A stretch of DNA of 64,000 nt from Wuchereria bancrofti (Eukaryota > Nematoda > Chromadorea > Rhabditida > Onchocercidae). The translations under genes were made by a program, and so were the position numbers. The number at the start of each line of letters is the position of its first letter. Position 1 is the first letter of the stretch. The notes under the pieces were generated by a model. That model did not search any database. It saw nothing but the letters and a program-made list of their open reading frames with translations, and was not told the DNA's origin. The DNA lies in assembly GCA_005281725.1 (NCBI GenBank), contig SSBO01000012.1, positions 18,876,525 through 18,940,524 of the forward strand. The letters are read 5' to 3'. Shown here in pieces: positions 12,518 through 25,200 of this stretch.

Positions 12518-13769
12518 AAAAGTCTAACAAATAATTTTGTTCAAATTTTTTATTTGTTTTTCTGAATCGTAACACTCCCTATCTGCTTATTTTTATTTCA
12601 TTTCATTGCAGCAATTTTTTGTTTTATTTCTAATTAAGTTAAAAAAAGATTCAAATTTTTCATTTACTTTTTTACTTTGACAAATATATATCGCTTTCAC
12701 TGCCACATTTTTTGCATTTTTACTGCATTTCTTCTTTATTCTTAGATTGTTGTTATTACTCATATCTGTTTGATCTTTGTTTAAGCATACATGTATTTAC
12801 AGCATTATCTTAATTTTGCAAAAAAGAAACGATGAATAAAATTGATTTGAAGGTGATTTAAACTTAGCCATTGTCTAGGTAGTTATCATAACAAAGTCCT
12901 TATGTACGACTATTGCTATATGCAATAATTTTGAATTATAGAAACAGGCATTTTAGTGGAAGCAATAATAAATGAAAAGAGAAACAAAGTTCAACCATGC
13001 TAAAAAAGTTTTGGTTCTTCTGAAATTGCAGAGTTTGATGTAACTGAATGAAGTGTGAAAGTTTTGAAGGATTGAGTGAAATACTTTTTTATATTAATTA
13101 TTAAATTTTTCTACCGAATTGGGTTAATAATGTTTTCGCTTTTTCTTTATGTCACATAGCACACATAGAAGCTTATTTATATTACTCTGATACACAGAGT
13201 AGCTTGTAAAATTAATTTTTAATACGATGGAACAACAACTTGATGGATTCTAATTACTCATAAATGAATTATTATTTGATTAAAACACATTTTGGATACA
13301 ATGTTCACAGGCAAAATATTGGAAACAAAAGTAGGATTATATAAATGCACTGACTAAGACTCTAAATCATTAAATCTGCTCTGCAATAATCATCGTAATA
13401 TCTGTTCTATGAACAAATACGAAATTTGCAGTAACCCGTGGGAAATTACTATTACAAAACATTTGTCTTAAAATTCTAATTTAGTTTTGTAAAGACAAAG
13501 AAGTGTTTGCAAAGATATCTTTTACAAGTGGATGTATGAGGAATAATGAAATGAAATGTTTTTAAAGCTCTAATTTTTGTCAAATTTATAACATCAATTG
13601 GATGCTAAATAATTTTTCTACAGATTTAATTTAAAATCTTAGTATGTTAGAACTCTAAAACAAATGGTTTGTAACACTAATTTTTATATGTTTCTGATTG
13701 GAACTAATTAGTCAAATTGGATAATATGTGGCGCAACTTGCGCCAAAGAAATAACTAAAACATAATCGT
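12518..13769. other. Intergenic, no gene seen
   Basis: A probable poly(A) signal (AATAAAA) for the TSP1 gene lies at about 12835. The rest is AT-rich with no supported exon. The older BEL LTR begins at 13770. Confidence 0.45.
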
Positions 13770-14139
13770 TGTCGCGAAATTTCAATATCGTGAAGCTCTA
13801 AATAAATGTTAATAATGCATAATATAGCAATCCATTATAATGTCCTTTGCAATACATCGCACTCGTTTAGCTGACCTTTGATCTTATAACAATTCCTCTG
13901 CTATGAGCATCCATCATGTAATGTCTATTGCAACCAATTATAGTTGCCACATATTGTAAGAAGTTCTTTGTGATATCCACTCAATCCATTGTAACGTATT
14001 GTTCAAGTAACTCATTATCATGTCTAGACAATTTATTCTTTGTACGAAAATGTCTGATTATAAATCACTCCCACATCTTAACATATATAATGTAACTAAA
14101 AATTTCATTCATTAACTCGACTCTACACGAAACACCCTC
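13770..14139 (+). repeat. Older BEL/Pao element: left part of its interrupted 5' LTR
   Basis: Starting TGTCGCGAAATTTCAATATC, this stretch follows the younger LTR closely (shared blocks include CACTCGTTTAGCTGACCTTTG and CTTTGTGATATCCA) but with many substitutions and indels. It stops at CCCTC, where the younger element begins. Its missing right part resumes at 20662. The two pieces together are about 510 bp, the same size as the younger LTR. Confidence 0.9.
14135..14139. repeat. Target-site duplication, left copy (CCCTC)
   Basis: CCCTC directly precedes the 5' LTR and is repeated directly after the 3' LTR at 20657-20661. A 5-bp duplication is normal for BEL/Pao integration. Confidence 0.9.
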
Positions 14140-14653
14140 TGTCGCGAATTTCTATATCGCGAAGCAAAAAAAATGTTAATACTGCTTAATATAGCAATCC
14201 ATTATAAATTCCTTTGCAATGCATCGCACTCGTTTAGCTGACCTTTGATCTTATAACAATCCTATGCTATGAGCATCTACCATTTAATGTCAATTGTAAC
14301 CAACTATAGTTCCACCCAATGTAAGTTCTTTGTGATATCCATGCAATCCTTGCATTGTAACTATTGTCCTTTGTAACCTATTGTTCAAGTAACTCATTAT
14401 CATCTAGTTAAACGATTTCTTTGTAAAAATGTCTGATTATAAACCACTCCCACATCTTAATATATATAATGCAGCAGTTTTGTTGGATTTATCAAGATTG
14501 TACGGTTGCTTCTGTTAATAAAGGATTATTCTCTTCCTCTCTTACCCCACATACTTACATCTACATTCAACGAATCTCCCTGCAATCAACAACCTTTCCC
14601 GAAATAATAAATTAACTTAACAATCTACCACGAGAAATTTTGCTTCCACAACA
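14140..14653 (+). repeat. 5' LTR of young BEL/Pao element
   Basis: It begins TGTCGCGAATTTC and ends TTCCACAACA. An AT-rich TATA-like stretch (TTAATATATATAATG, about 14458) and AATAAAGG (about 14518) are candidate promoter and poly(A) signals. Confidence 0.95.
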
Positions 14654-14657
14654 TCTA

Positions 14658-14676
14658 TTTGGTGCCACGAGCCGGG
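14658..14676 (+). promoter_or_regulatory. Primer-binding site of young BEL/Pao element
   Basis: TGGTGCCACGAGCCGGGA lies four bases after the 5' LTR. Starting with TGG, it can pair with the 3' CCA end of a host tRNA whose acceptor begins GCCACGA-like. I do not assign the tRNA. The older copy has TGGTGCAACGAGCCGGGA at the matching place (about 20804). Confidence 0.75.
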
Positions 14677-14678
14677 AC

Positions 14679-17600
14679 ATGTCTGCAACTATAATATTAA
14701 GCGCACGACCGGCAAAAGAAAAATTGGAAGCTCTTCTCAAAGAAATCCAAGAAATGGATCTAACGCCTTTGGAGCAAATGTTGACCAGAGAAGAAACCCG
14801 TCAACAGCACGAGGCTCGAAAAAGAATTATTGAAGAAAGAACAATGCGTCTCAAGCTGCATATTAGCACACTTGAGACAATTAATACTAACTGGATCCAA
14901 TACATACAACAGGTTCCAGCAACGAAGAGAAAACAAGAAGAAGACAAATACGCCCAAATGGTCGAAGATAAAAGAGGTATTTTAAACTTAATAAGTGAAG
15001 GCAAAGAAGTCATCATAACCTTAAGTATGTATATGAATGACTCAGAATTAGTAATCCAGCGCCTTAAAGAAGGCGAAATAAAGGAGCAACCAACTCAGAT
15101 AAGCTATTATCCAACAGTTAACCTACCTCAACTACCACTGCCTACCTTTAGTGGTAATCCTAAACTATGGAGAGAATTCTGGAGTAGCTTTGAAGCTGCA
15201 GTCCATTTACAAAAAATACCAGACATCCAAAAATTAAATTATTTAATTGCATGTCTAAAGGGAGATGCCTTATTGGCTATTAGAGGTTATGATATAACCC
15301 CAGAAAATTATGATGTGATACGAAAAGTCCTTATTGAAAAATTTGGGCAATCACACATCATTAAAAAATCGCTCTATAATGAGTTATATACCGTCAAGAA
15401 GAATGATCGAGAATGGAAGGTAACAGTCGAAGCTACTGAAAGAATACTTCGACAACTTGAAGCAATGGGTGAAAATCTCGAACAATCCAGTATTGAAATT
15501 ATTATTGAAAATAAACTGCCCGCCTGGATTCTGGACAGAGTATATCAACAAAAGGAGGAACAAAAAATATGGTCAGTAGCTAAGCTAAGACAATTTTTAG
15601 CGAAACTGATCCAAAGAAACGAAGAAGTTACAAGAAGCCAATTCTTTGACGTTATGAAAGAGCAAAAGGAATCTAAAAGTAAAATTGGTCCACGAACTAA
15701 TCAACGATATTTTACAGAAGAAACTTCTGCTCTAACTGTAACAACACCACAAACAAATAGAAAGGCTAATATGAAGATTAGCAAAACCCAAAGACCATGC
15801 GTTTTTTGCAATAAAAACCATTGGGATAATGAATGCCAAACTTATCCTAGTCTAAAAACAAGAATGCAACGACTGAAAGAAAACAACGCCTGTCTAAACT
15901 GTCTTCAACCAGGACATACAACAATTAATTGCAAGACAAGAAAACGTGTATGTTTCTATTGTAAAGGTCACCATAATACCGCGTTATGCTACACTAAGTA
16001 TAACAATCCAGTACAATCAGTGGGACTAATCGAAGATACAAAGACGGTAAAGGTAATCAACCCAGTTATAAAGCATTCGACACGAAACAACAGAGAAGTT
16101 TTGCTTTTTAGCAAAGAAGTTGAAGTAATTAATTTAGACATGCCAGAAGTTTCAAATAAAATTGTAGTTTTATTCGATAGCGGTGCTCAAGCAACATGTA
16201 TATCGAAGAAACTAGCAAAAGGATTACACCTAGAAGATATTGATTATGAGACATTCGCGGGATTCGGCAATAGGAATCCTCAAACTTCACTTTTTGCCAA
16301 AGTGCGAATTGGAATAAAAACGATAGAAGCAGATATTATACCTATTGTAGCTACAGCAGTCGACTATTTAACAAACAAATTAAGGGTAATCTCTGTAGAT
16401 CAAGACAATGCATCAGATATTTCAACTCTATTTTCATTAACAGAAGAAATTTGCAGTTGGAAACAGCCGGAGCTAATTATCGGAGTTGACTATTTCTTCA
16501 AGTTTATCTCTTTAGAGAAAGCCCAAACTATAAATTCAGGGTTTTCTTTAATCAACACAATAGTCGGCCCTATGATTACTGGAAGAGGATACATAAACAA
16601 ACATCCTAATCGTCAGCGTAGTAATCACCTCAACAAAGTGGTAACACAGAGCACATGTTGTTCCGTTCAGAATGAGGATCAAACTACCATTACACCTATT
16701 AATAGCGACATTCCAGAGATTGATCGATTCTGGAAATTAGAATTCATAGGAATACAAGAACAACCTAATCTACAGGATGACGAACAGGTTTTAGAGAGGT
16801 TCAAAGAAAATATCACAAAAAACAATGGTAGATACCAAGTTGCTTGGCCATGGAAAGAATCCAGAATCAAATTAAACGACAATTTCGGATTGTGTCTTGG
16901 TCGCCTAAGATCTTTAAGTAAACGACTTCAGAACGATGAACGTTTACTTCTCAAATATGACGAAGCGATTAGTGAACAGTTACAATCTGGCATTATCGAG
17001 AAAGTATGTCCAGAGATGGACCAGGTTGGTATTATTCACTATTTACCTCATCATGAAGTCATAACTCCAAATAAGGCTACAACCAAAATTAGAATTGTGT
17101 ATGATGCATCTTCACGCCAAAAAGGAGAAAAGAGTCTGAATGATGTATTATACCGAGGACCCATAACTCTTCCCGATTTAGTAGGAGTACTGCTTCGTTT
17201 CCGAATGATGGAAATTGTGATAGTAGCAGACATTGAGAAAGCCTTTTTACAATTGGAGTTACTACCAATAGAAAGAAATTGCACACGATTCCTTTGGTTA
17301 AAGGATATAAAGGGACAAGTAACAGAAGATAATATTGAACATTATCGATTTAAACGTGTCCCATTTGGAGTAATATCTTCACCATTTTTATTATCGGCTA
17401 CACTTAACTATCATTTGGAAAACTGCGACAATGAACTCGCTAACGAGATCAGAAAAAATCTTTATGTCGACAACATTATAGTATCAACCAAGTGTATCGA
17501 TGAGGCTCTACTCAAATATCAAGAAATGAAAAACATCTTTAACGATGCTTCAATGAATGTTAGAGAATTCTTATCAAACAACAAAGAATTCAATTCTAAG

Positions 17601-18980
17601 ATTCCCGAACAACATCGAGCAGAAACAAACGAGTTTAAAAGGATTCTTGGTATCAATTGGAACCCAGATGAAGACATAATTCAAACAATCCTAAAACCTT
17701 GGAAGGATCAAGTACCAACAAAAAGAACAATATTACAGTTCCTAGCTTCTCAATACGATCCCTTAGGATTCCTAGCCCCATGTACAATGCCGATAAAATT
17801 ATTTCTTCAAAATCTTTGGAAAAAGAAAGTAAGCTGGGACCAATTAATAAGTATGGAGGATCGGAAGAACTGGGAAGAACTTATAGATGCATGGCCAATA
17901 TATGTGAAAGAGATACCACGTGTCGTAATAGACACATCACTACCCGCAAGAATTCATGTTTTCGCAGATGCTTCTTCAGCTGCATATGCAGCTACGGTAT
18001 ACGTCACTCAAAACAGGAAAGCTTCTTTAGTTTTCGCCAAATCGAGAATTGCTCCCATCAAAGGTATGACTATTCCAAGATTAGAATTATTAGCCGTGCT
18101 GATAGGAGTACGCATTGTTCAATTTGTTATTAAACAAATGGAATTAGAGAATATTAATGTCACCTTATGGTCAGATTCCAAATGCGCTTTACATTGGATA
18201 CAAAATCATTCTCGCCTATTACCGAAATTCGTCCAAAATCGAGTTGAAGAAATAAGACAAACGAAGTTCTCATTTCGCTATATTCCAAGTGAATTTAATC
18301 CAGCTGATGTGGCCACTAGAGGACTTTCCCCACTTCGTCTTACACAAATTGAATTATGGTGGGAAGGACCAGATTGGTTAGCGAAGGAAGAATCAACATG
18401 GCCAGTCTGGGAATATAATTTCAATGAAAATCATAACGAACATGAAAGCGAAGAAGAAAGTCAAACGATTGTAGCACATTTTACTATCGATAAAACCTTC
18501 AAATTAATCGACGTAAATCGATTTAGCAAATGGTCGAGGCTAGTAAGAACTACTGCATGGACTTTGAAATTTATAAATTTAATATCCAAAGGAAAAATTC
18601 CTTGGTTACAAACCTTTTCAGCAAGATATCGACTCAATGATAACGACTATGAACTAGCTATAGATGTATTAATCAGACAAGCCCAATCGGAAGGAATAAC
18701 AGAAGAAGAAATAATTAAATGGAATCTATACTGTGAAGAAGGAGTATGGAAATCTAGAAGTCGTCTAGAAAACTCAGAATTAGACGAACAAGGTTTACAT
18801 CCCATATATCTTCCTAGACATAATCGTATAACCGAAATCTTCATACAACAGCAACACGAAGAACTGTTTCATGCTGGAATAGCTCATACGATTGCAAGTT
18901 TGAGAAAAAGATTTTGGATATCCAAAGGAAGAGCAGAAGTTAAAAGAGTTTTAAATAAATGCATGGGATGCAAAAGATGA
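14679..18980 (+). CDS. BEL/Pao Gag-Pol polyprotein (gag, protease, RT, RNase H, start of integrase)
   Basis: The ATG at 14679 follows the primer-binding site and opens 1433 codons. In order: a coiled-coil-like N-terminus; a DUF1759 gag region (about 153-223, [15 protein letters not shown]); three zinc knuckles ([13 protein letters not shown] about 373, [14 protein letters not shown] about 404, [13 protein letters not shown] about 425); an aspartic protease of the DUF1758 type with its catalytic DSG at about 498; Pao-type reverse transcriptase (IRIVYDASS about 803, ADIEKAF about 849, active site YVDN about 928, a variant common in this group); RNase H (FADASS about 1093, SDSK about 1164); and the integrase zinc-binding region up to CMGCK. 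It then meets TGA at 18978-18980, where the rest of integrase continues in another frame. Functions are RNA packaging, polyprotein cutting, cDNA synthesis and integration. Confidence 0.95.
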   Translation: MSATIILSARPAKEKLEALLKEIQEMDLTPLEQMLTREETRQQHEARKRIIEERTMRLKLHISTLETINTNWIQYIQQVPATKRKQEEDKYAQMVEDKRGILNLISEGKEVIITLSMYMNDSELVIQRLKEGEIKEQPTQISYYPTVNLPQLPLPTFSGNPKLWREFWSSFEAAVHLQKIPDIQKLNYLIACLKGDALLAIRGYDITPENYDVIRKVLIEKFGQSHIIKKSLYNELYTVKKNDREWKVTVEATERILRQLEAMGENLEQSSIEIIIENKLPAWILDRVYQQKEEQKIWSVAKLRQFLAKLIQRNEEVTRSQFFDVMKEQKESKSKIGPRTNQRYFTEETSALTVTTPQTNRKANMKISKTQRPCVFCNKNHWDNECQTYPSLKTRMQRLKENNACLNCLQPGHTTINCKTRKRVCFYCKGHHNTALCYTKYNNPVQSVGLIEDTKTVKVINPVIKHSTRNNREVLLFSKEVEVINLDMPEVSNKIVVLFDSGAQATCISKKLAKGLHLEDIDYETFAGFGNRNPQTSLFAKVRIGIKTIEADIIPIVATAVDYLTNKLRVISVDQDNASDISTLFSLTEEICSWKQPELIIGVDYFFKFISLEKAQTINSGFSLINTIVGPMITGRGYINKHPNRQRSNHLNKVVTQSTCCSVQNEDQTTITPINSDIPEIDRFWKLEFIGIQEQPNLQDDEQVLERFKENITKNNGRYQVAWPWKESRIKLNDNFGLCLGRLRSLSKRLQNDERLLLKYDEAISEQLQSGIIEKVCPEMDQVGIIHYLPHHEVITPNKATTKIRIVYDASSRQKGEKSLNDVLYRGPITLPDLVGVLLRFRMMEIVIVADIEKAFLQLELLPIERNCTRFLWLKDIKGQVTEDNIEHYRFKRVPFGVISSPFLLSATLNYHLENCDNELANEIRKNLYVDNIIVSTKCIDEALLKYQEMKNIFNDASMNVREFLSNNKEFNSKIPEQHRAETNEFKRILGINWNPDEDIIQTILKPWKDQVPTKRTILQFLASQYDPLGFLAPCTMPIKLFLQNLWKKKVSWDQLISMEDRKNWEELIDAWPIYVKEIPRVVIDTSLPARIHVFADASSAAYAATVYVTQNRKASLVFAKSRIAPIKGMTIPRLELLAVLIGVRIVQFVIKQMELENINVTLWSDSKCALHWIQNHSRLLPKFVQNRVEEIRQTKFSFRYIPSEFNPADVATRGLSPLRLTQIELWWEGPDWLAKEESTWPVWEYNFNENHNEHESEEESQTIVAHFTIDKTFKLIDVNRFSKWSRLVRTTAWTLKFINLISKGKIPWLQTFSARYRLNDNDYELAIDVLIRQAQSEGITEEEIIKWNLYCEEGVWKSRSRLENSELDEQGLHPIYLPRHNRITEIFIQQQHEELFHAGIAHTIASLRKRFWISKGRAEVKRVLNKCMGCKR

Positions 18981-20110
18981 AGGCAAAGCCATTTAAACTG
19001 CCAACTATGCCTAATTATTCAGCATTTCGAGTAAGACGATCACGAACATTTGCACGAGTTGGCTTGGATTATCTAGGCCCTTTTTCCGTCAAAACAGAAA
19101 CAGGAGTTACAAAAAGATGGGTTGCTTTATTTACATGTCTTGCGACTAGAGCAGTACATTTAGAATTAACAGACAGTTTATCTGTAGAAGGTTTCTTGAA
19201 TGTTTTCAGAAGATTTGTCGCACGACGCGGCTATCCAGAAATAATTCTAAGTGATAATGCCAGTCAATTTCAGTTAGTTTTTCAAACCATAATGAAACAA
19301 GAGACACAATTGACCGAATTCCTAGTTAGACATGGGATAAAATGGAGAAATATAATTCCGAAGGCGCCTTGGAGCGGAGGAGTTTACGAACGGATGATCG
19401 GTCTAACGAAAGGAACATTAAGAAAGGTCGTAGGTAGGAAATTGCTGAAGGAAAAGGAGTTTATAACCTTAATAGTGGAAGTTGAAAGCATACTTAATAC
19501 TCGTCCACTAACCTACGTAAATTTCGACGATTCCAAAATCCTAAGACCTATTGACTTTATTATACCAGACGTATGTCTAATGATACCTACTAATAATACC
19601 GATGATCAAGATGATTATATTCCTCATAAGTTAAATACTCAAGAAAAACTTATCAAGTATTGGACAAGAACAATGGAAACTCTGGATACATTCTGGAAAA
19701 TATGGAAGGAGGAATACTTAACCAGTTTGAGAGAACGTATACAAGTAGAACATAAATCTCCGAAAGGTGCAGAGATTAGAACCCCTATTGAAGGAGAAAT
19801 AGTAATAGTGAACGAAACGAACGCTCCTCGTGGTACATGGAAATTGGCAAAAATAAAGAAACTCAACGTGAGTCAAGATAAACGAATAAGAAGCGCATTA
19901 ATAGAATTACCTCGAGGAACTCAAATGAATCGCCCTATTAATATGCTGTATCCTCTAGAAATTGAAACTATGGAAGGACGAGAGGAACAACAAACTACTT
20001 CGGAGAAAACTACAAATGGACCGAAACAAACCGACAATGAGGAGGAACCCATAGCTCAACGAACTAGAAGTGCGACAAAACAACAAAAAACTCCCACCCA
20101 AATCATCTAA
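18959..20110 (+). CDS. BEL/Pao integrase catalytic core and C-terminal domain, in shifted frame
   Basis: This frame carries the integrase core: first Asp in VGLDYLGPF, second in LSDNASQF and the Glu in [11 protein letters not shown], followed by a DUF5641-type C-terminal region and a basic tail ([11 protein letters not shown]). It overlaps the end of the gag-pol frame by 22 bases, around CAAAAGATGA at 18971-18980. Its first ATG (18959) falls in the overlap and is unlikely to be a real start. A one-base deletion in a run of A is the simplest cause. A minus-one ribosomal shift on the A run would also join the frames, but a shift inside the zinc finger would be unusual. Confidence 0.9.
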   Translation: MHGMQKMKAKPFKLPTMPNYSAFRVRRSRTFARVGLDYLGPFSVKTETGVTKRWVALFTCLATRAVHLELTDSLSVEGFLNVFRRFVARRGYPEIILSDNASQFQLVFQTIMKQETQLTEFLVRHGIKWRNIIPKAPWSGGVYERMIGLTKGTLRKVVGRKLLKEKEFITLIVEVESILNTRPLTYVNFDDSKILRPIDFIIPDVCLMIPTNNTDDQDDYIPHKLNTQEKLIKYWTRTMETLDTFWKIWKEEYLTSLRERIQVEHKSPKGAEIRTPIEGEIVIVNETNAPRGTWKLAKIKKLNVSQDKRIRSALIELPRGTQMNRPINMLYPLEIETMEGREEQQTTSEKTTNGPKQTDNEEEPIAQRTRSATKQQKTPTQII

Positions 20111-20126
20111 CTTTCTAGGTCGGGAG

Positions 20127-20656
20127 TGTCGCGAATTTCTATATCGCGAAGCAAAAAAAATGTTAATACTGCTTAATATAGCAATCCATTATAAATTCCT
20201 TTGCAATGCATCGCACTCGTTTAGCTGACCTTTGATCTTATAACAATCCTATGCTATGAGCATCTACCATTTAATGTCAATTGTAACCAACTATAGTTCC
20301 ACCCAATGTAAGTTCTTTGTGATATCCATGCAATCCTTGCATTGTAACTATTGTCCTTTGTAACCTATTGTTCAAGTAACTCATTATCATCTAGTTAAAC
20401 GATTTCTTNNNNNNNNNNNTTCTTTGTAAAAATGTCTGATTATAAACCACTCCCACATCTTAATATATATAATGCAGCAGTTTTGTTGGATTTATCAAGA
20501 TTGTACGGTTGCTTCTGTTAATAAAGGATTATTCTCTTCCTCTCTTACCCCACATACTTACATCTACATTCAACGAATCTCCCTGCAATCAACAACCTTT
20601 CCCGAAATAATAAATTAACTTAACAATCTACCACGAGAAATTTTGCTTCCACAACA
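20127..20656 (+). repeat. 3' LTR of young BEL/Pao element, with an 11-N gap
   Basis: It matches the 5' LTR base for base except at 20404-20424, where 11 N are flanked by a repeated TTCTT. The gap looks like a contig join rather than real insertion. GGTCGGGAG just before the LTR is the candidate, rather weak, polypurine tract. Confidence 0.93.
20409..20419. other. Assembly gap (11 N) inside the 3' LTR
   Basis: Bases on both sides repeat a few nucleotides of the LTR, so the true gap length is probably zero or negative. The contiguity of the nested structure depends on this join. Confidence 0.95.
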
Positions 20657-20800
20657 CCCTCCACTATACCTTCTATTTATGCTTAATTTCTGTATTCGTT
20701 ATTACTGCTATGTTATATTGTAGTTATCAATAAAGGCTTCGACTGTACCGATAGAATAACTCTCCCCATAAACAACAAACTTTCCTCACAAATTACAACA
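20657..20800 (+). repeat. Older BEL/Pao element: right part of its 5' LTR (with target-site duplication 20657-20661)
   Basis: After the second CCCTC the older LTR resumes and runs to AATTACAACA, immediately followed by TATTTGGTGCAACGAG, its primer-binding site. ATCAATAAAGG at about 20728 is a candidate poly(A) signal comparable with that of the younger LTR. Confidence 0.88.
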
Positions 20801-20821
20801 TATTTGGTGCAACGAGCCGGG

Positions 20822-22180
20822 ATGTCTGCAACTATAATTAAAAGCGCACAAACGGCAAAGAAAAAACTAATGGATCTTCTCGAAGTCAAAGAAATGGACC
20901 TGACGTCGTTGGATCAAATGCTTACCAGAGAAGAAACGCGACAACAGCACGAAGCTAGAAAAAGAATTATTGAAGAGAAAATAATGCGTCTTGAACTATA
21001 TATTGGCGCTCTCGAAACTTCTAATACAAAATGGATCGAGCATATTGAAAAGGCTACACAATCAAAGAAAAGGAAAGAAGAAGAGACATATGCCAAAATG
21101 GTCGATGATGAAAAATGTATTTTAAACCTAATTAATGAAGGTAAAGATACTGTTATAACTCTAATTATGTGTAAAAATGATTCAGAGTTAATCCTCAAAC
21201 GCCTAAAGCAAGGTGAAATAAAGGAGGAAGCAAATCAAAGGACCTTCACACCAACGATTAATCTACCTCAAACACCACTACCTGTATTTAGCGGTAACCC
21301 AAAATTGTGGAGAGGATTTTGGAGTAGTTTCGAAGCCGCGGTTCACCTACAAAATATACCAGACATCCAAAAGCTGAACTATTTGGTCGGATGTCTTAAA
21401 GGTGAAGCTATTCTAGCTATCAGGAGTTATGACATAACTCTTGAAAATTATGAAGTTATAAAAAGGATCCTTATTGAGAAATTCGGATAGTCACATATTA
21501 TCAAAAAATCGCTCTACAGTGAATTGCATTCCATCAAGAAAAATGACAAAGAATGGAAAGCAACAATTGAAGCTATAGAAAGAATACTCCGACAGCTTGA
21601 AGCAATGGGCGAAAATCTAAAACAATCAAGTATCGAGATTATTATTGAACCTAAACTGCCAGCTTGGATCCTGGATAAAATATATCAACAGAAAGAGGGT
21701 CAACAAATATGGTCAATTACTAAACTAAAACAATTCTTAGCGAAGTTGATTCAAAGAAGTGAAGAAATTAAATGGAGTCAAACTCTCGATAATACGAAGG
21801 AACAAAGGGTAACTAAAAGTAAAGCTAATTCACGATATTCTCTAGAAGAAGCATCGGCTTTAACCATAACAACATCTCCAACACTCAACTACGAATCAAA
21901 GAAGAATGCAAAGGAAACCAATAAAACTAAAGGACCCTGTACCTTCTGCAACAAGGATCATTGGAACGACGAATGTCCAACTTACCCAAATTTCAAACAA
22001 AGAATACAACGACTAAAGGAGCTCAAAGCTTATTCGAACTGTTTGAAATCAGGACATGTATCAACCAATTGCAAAGGAAGAAAGCGGTTATGTTTTCACT
22101 GCAAGAATCTTCACAATACGGCGCTATGTCAGAACAAACACAAAGTACAAGAACAATTCTCCGAAACAATCGTACTTATC
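20822..22180 (+). pseudogene. Older BEL/Pao gag remnant, broken and lacking pol
   Basis: The ATG at 20822 matches the younger gag start. The frame keeps the N-terminal region, DUF1759-like gag ([13 protein letters not shown]) and zinc-knuckle sequences (CTFCNKDHWNDEC; a second with its first cysteine pair altered to SNCL; CFHCKNLHNTALC). A TAG at 21488-21490 interrupts it where the younger copy has a glutamine codon. Similarity to the younger element ends at about 22180, before the protease. No protease, RT, RNase H, integrase or 3' LTR follows. This is a decayed and truncated relative, clearly older than the element inserted in its LTR. Confidence 0.9.
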
Positions 22181-22229
22181 CATTTGGTAACTATTTCTTA
22201 TTCAATTAATACTTATTATTTGTAAAAAG

Positions 22230-25200
22230 TATAATACAGAGCAGAATTATGATCAGTGATTGCATTGGTATTTTTTTCTTCAGCTAAAAATTTTCATTCC
22301 ATTCATATCAATCAATTAGTTTTAATAGAACGAACGTAATCAGTGTAACAAAAAATAATAAGGATATTTGGCGTAACAGCAAATAAACTAAGAAAATATT
22401 TCTATGAATAAATGAATCTAAAATATGAACCATACCTGGATAAGAATTCGAGCACTAAACTTTCCAGAACTTCAAATTAATATGTTTGATAACAAATTAA
22501 ACTTCATTAATTTAATCATGATAATAATAGTGCTAGTAAGGTAAAAGTAAAAAAATATTCCGACAATTTAAGATTATGTATTGAATAATTTGAATATAAG
22601 AATTGATCTAAATGTTCAATAACTTACGAATATGGTCATTTTTTCCCCCTTTTACATATCAACTACCTATTTTGATGATTCATAATGCTAGAGATTAATT
22701 TGAAACTTTTTCACCATTAAAAGAATAATTTGTAATCTGTAATAAAAAAAATGAGGGAATTCAACGAATCTTTTTTTGTACGTTAATTTTTTGATTTTTT
22801 ATATACTATTCATTCTATTTATATCAATTCAAAATAAATGAATGCTTCTTCTCTTTTTTTTTTTCATTCCTAGAAGAATTTACTACTTGTGATAAAATTA
22901 TTTAGGTGATTGAATTCAAGAACGAAGTGTGAGTGCTTCTGGATGTCCCATCTGGTCACAATGTCATCGTGTATTGCTGCCATTTATGGTCACAGAAATG
23001 AGAAGCGAAAGTGTTTATGTTAATATAGTATTGATTTCTTATGTCAATTTGATATTTAGTATTGATTATCCAAGAGTTAATGAAATAAACATACTGCTGG
23101 TTTACTTGCAACTATAATCAAAGCTCACTTAACTATTACTATTTGAAGTATAATACCATTATTATACGGTTTTAGTTTTAATTTCATCTGCAGATAATCT
23201 GTTCGTTAACAAATATTAACTTTTAAATGATTTGGATTTAAACCCCAAAAAATCAATTCATAATAATTCTTATCATCTATATTTTTTTTTTCATTTCCAT
23301 ATATTCGATATGAGTGTTGGAATTAAATATTTACACTCATATATTCATTTTATATCAGTTATATGAACATTTTTATATTTATAATGTTCATACAATTCTA
23401 TTTATAATTTCCATTAACAAAATAATTTATACCATAAAAAAATTAACGACAATGTTACTGATAAAAGTATGAAATAGAAAAGATATATGAGAAATAATTT
23501 TGTTTGAAATGGTAAATACAATACAGTTTATTACATTTAGTCATGTTTACCACCTAAATATACGTTTGAAGTAGCATTTTAAAAAAAATTTCGAGAATTA
23601 CTATAGCATAGAACAATACTTATTATACATGGATTTAACATAATTCAAAAAAAAAAAAAATTTTAAACTTTTACACCATTAAAATTTTCTGTTGGAAAAA
23701 AACTTTTCTGGTTGACGATTAGTTGAGTAATGCAAAAACAGTTTATGTTTTTTAAATATCAAATTTCATCAATTATTGCATATTTAAAGAAAAATGAGAA
23801 ATATATAGATAAAGTAGTAAATGCAAAGAAAAGTTTGAAAATTATAATTTGTAATGCACTGAATCGAATCAGTATTTCATCCTAAATTACTCACTACTTT
23901 CCCTTACCATTTTACAGCTCGAAATTTCATTACTAAATTGACAATTATTTCATATATTAATCACCTTAATTTATTCATTGTTTCACATATTTTCTGCTAG
24001 GTTTTTATGACGATAATTGTAATTGTAACAAATGAGTTGAAAGTTGGTTTGCTATAAAAAATCACATGTTGAAAATGTTTAAATTTGTTTGAATTTTCAA
24101 TCATTTATCAATTTTACTTTGAATCATATTCATTTTTCAACAGTTATTTCGAAAAAATATAATTGTATTATTGTTGGAATACGATTAGATTTTATTTAAA
24201 TAGAATAATTTCTTGTATCTGAGAAAGCAATGATTTGAATGAAAGTTGTAGAATGGATTTAAATTTGTCGATATTGTGTGTCGCACATTCGTGATTTTCT
24301 TACTCTACAACTATGACGTCATATCTCAAAAACAAACATTTCGATTAGTTACTGATGAAAAACAAGTATTTATTATCGTTTGTTTGCCATTCGTATGTTT
24401 ATTTATCTGTCATTCATATGTTTATTCGTTTGTTATCCGTATGTTTACTCTAACTTTTAAATTGTTTGCATTGTTTACTGTTTCGTTTATTGGAACAGAA
24501 CAATACATATTTTTCGATGGTGTGTTGACAAAATGATGACAATCATTTCGTTTATTTTTGCATCATCAATTATGACACTATGTGTTAAAACATAATGCAT
24601 GCATTAAAGTAATATATTTTTGTTTTTAGATATATTTTCAATTAATAAACATTTCATTGACGAACTATAAAATTTAAATTTGTTAAATTTCTGTAACCAC
24701 TGTTTGATAAAACATCAAAACTATCCAATGCATTTAAGTCATTGTAATGAAATTTTAATAATTATTTTATCAAGTTATATAATACTATTTCTTATAAATA
24801 TTCCAGACAACAAAGATCATTTGAAGTTATCGCTTTCTTAAGTTATTCATACTATACCACAATTTTGTGTTCTACTTTTTCTCAAATCTTTTTCATTCTC
24901 CCTTCTCATGCATGCTACTTTGAAGTAAGCAATTTCTCACATAAAAAAAATCAAAAATTCAGGCCTTTCCTTTTAATTATTTAATTATTTTGTTCAACTA
25001 AGGCTGGTTGAAATATTTATCAAACATGAAAAGAGTGATGTAAAAAAAGAAAAGGAAAAAATTATACCCACTGAGTTATTATGTAATATATCATTACAAT
25101 GATATTACAATCATTTTGATAACAGTGAAAATAACGATCGATAAATTTACAATATTATTGTTATTTACTCTTTGAAAATTTTTTTTATTATATTGTAAAA

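Larger units (their letters stand above)
14140..20656 (+). mobile_element. Young, nearly complete BEL/Pao LTR retrotransposon
   Basis: The element runs TG...CA: a 514-bp 5' LTR (14140-14653), a primer-binding site, one long gag-pol frame, an integrase frame and a 3' LTR (20127-20656). Its LTRs read identical apart from an 11-N gap with a short repeated TTCTT in the right one. It is flanked by the CCCTC duplication and lies inside the 5' LTR of an older relative. Identical LTRs mean a very recent insertion. There is no envelope-like frame. One reading-frame break, in the integrase zinc finger, separates it from an intact coding copy. Confidence 0.96.

Noticed and set aside
14640..14678. Start of Gag at the TTG within the LTR end
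   Set aside because: The open frame extends upstream, but the first ATG after the primer-binding site (14679) matches the start of the older gag copy (20822).
17699..18133. 144-codon alternative frame within pol
   Set aside because: It is a shadow of the RT/RNase H coding frame. The true frame carries all the motifs.
20118..20126. Strong polypurine tract
   Set aside because: Only GGTCGGGAG precedes the 3' LTR. It contains pyrimidines, so it is noted within the LTR entry rather than called as a feature.
22929..23117. Plus-strand open frame with cysteines and tryptophan
   Set aside because: It has no clear acceptor in the right phase, no partner exon and no family resemblance beyond composition.
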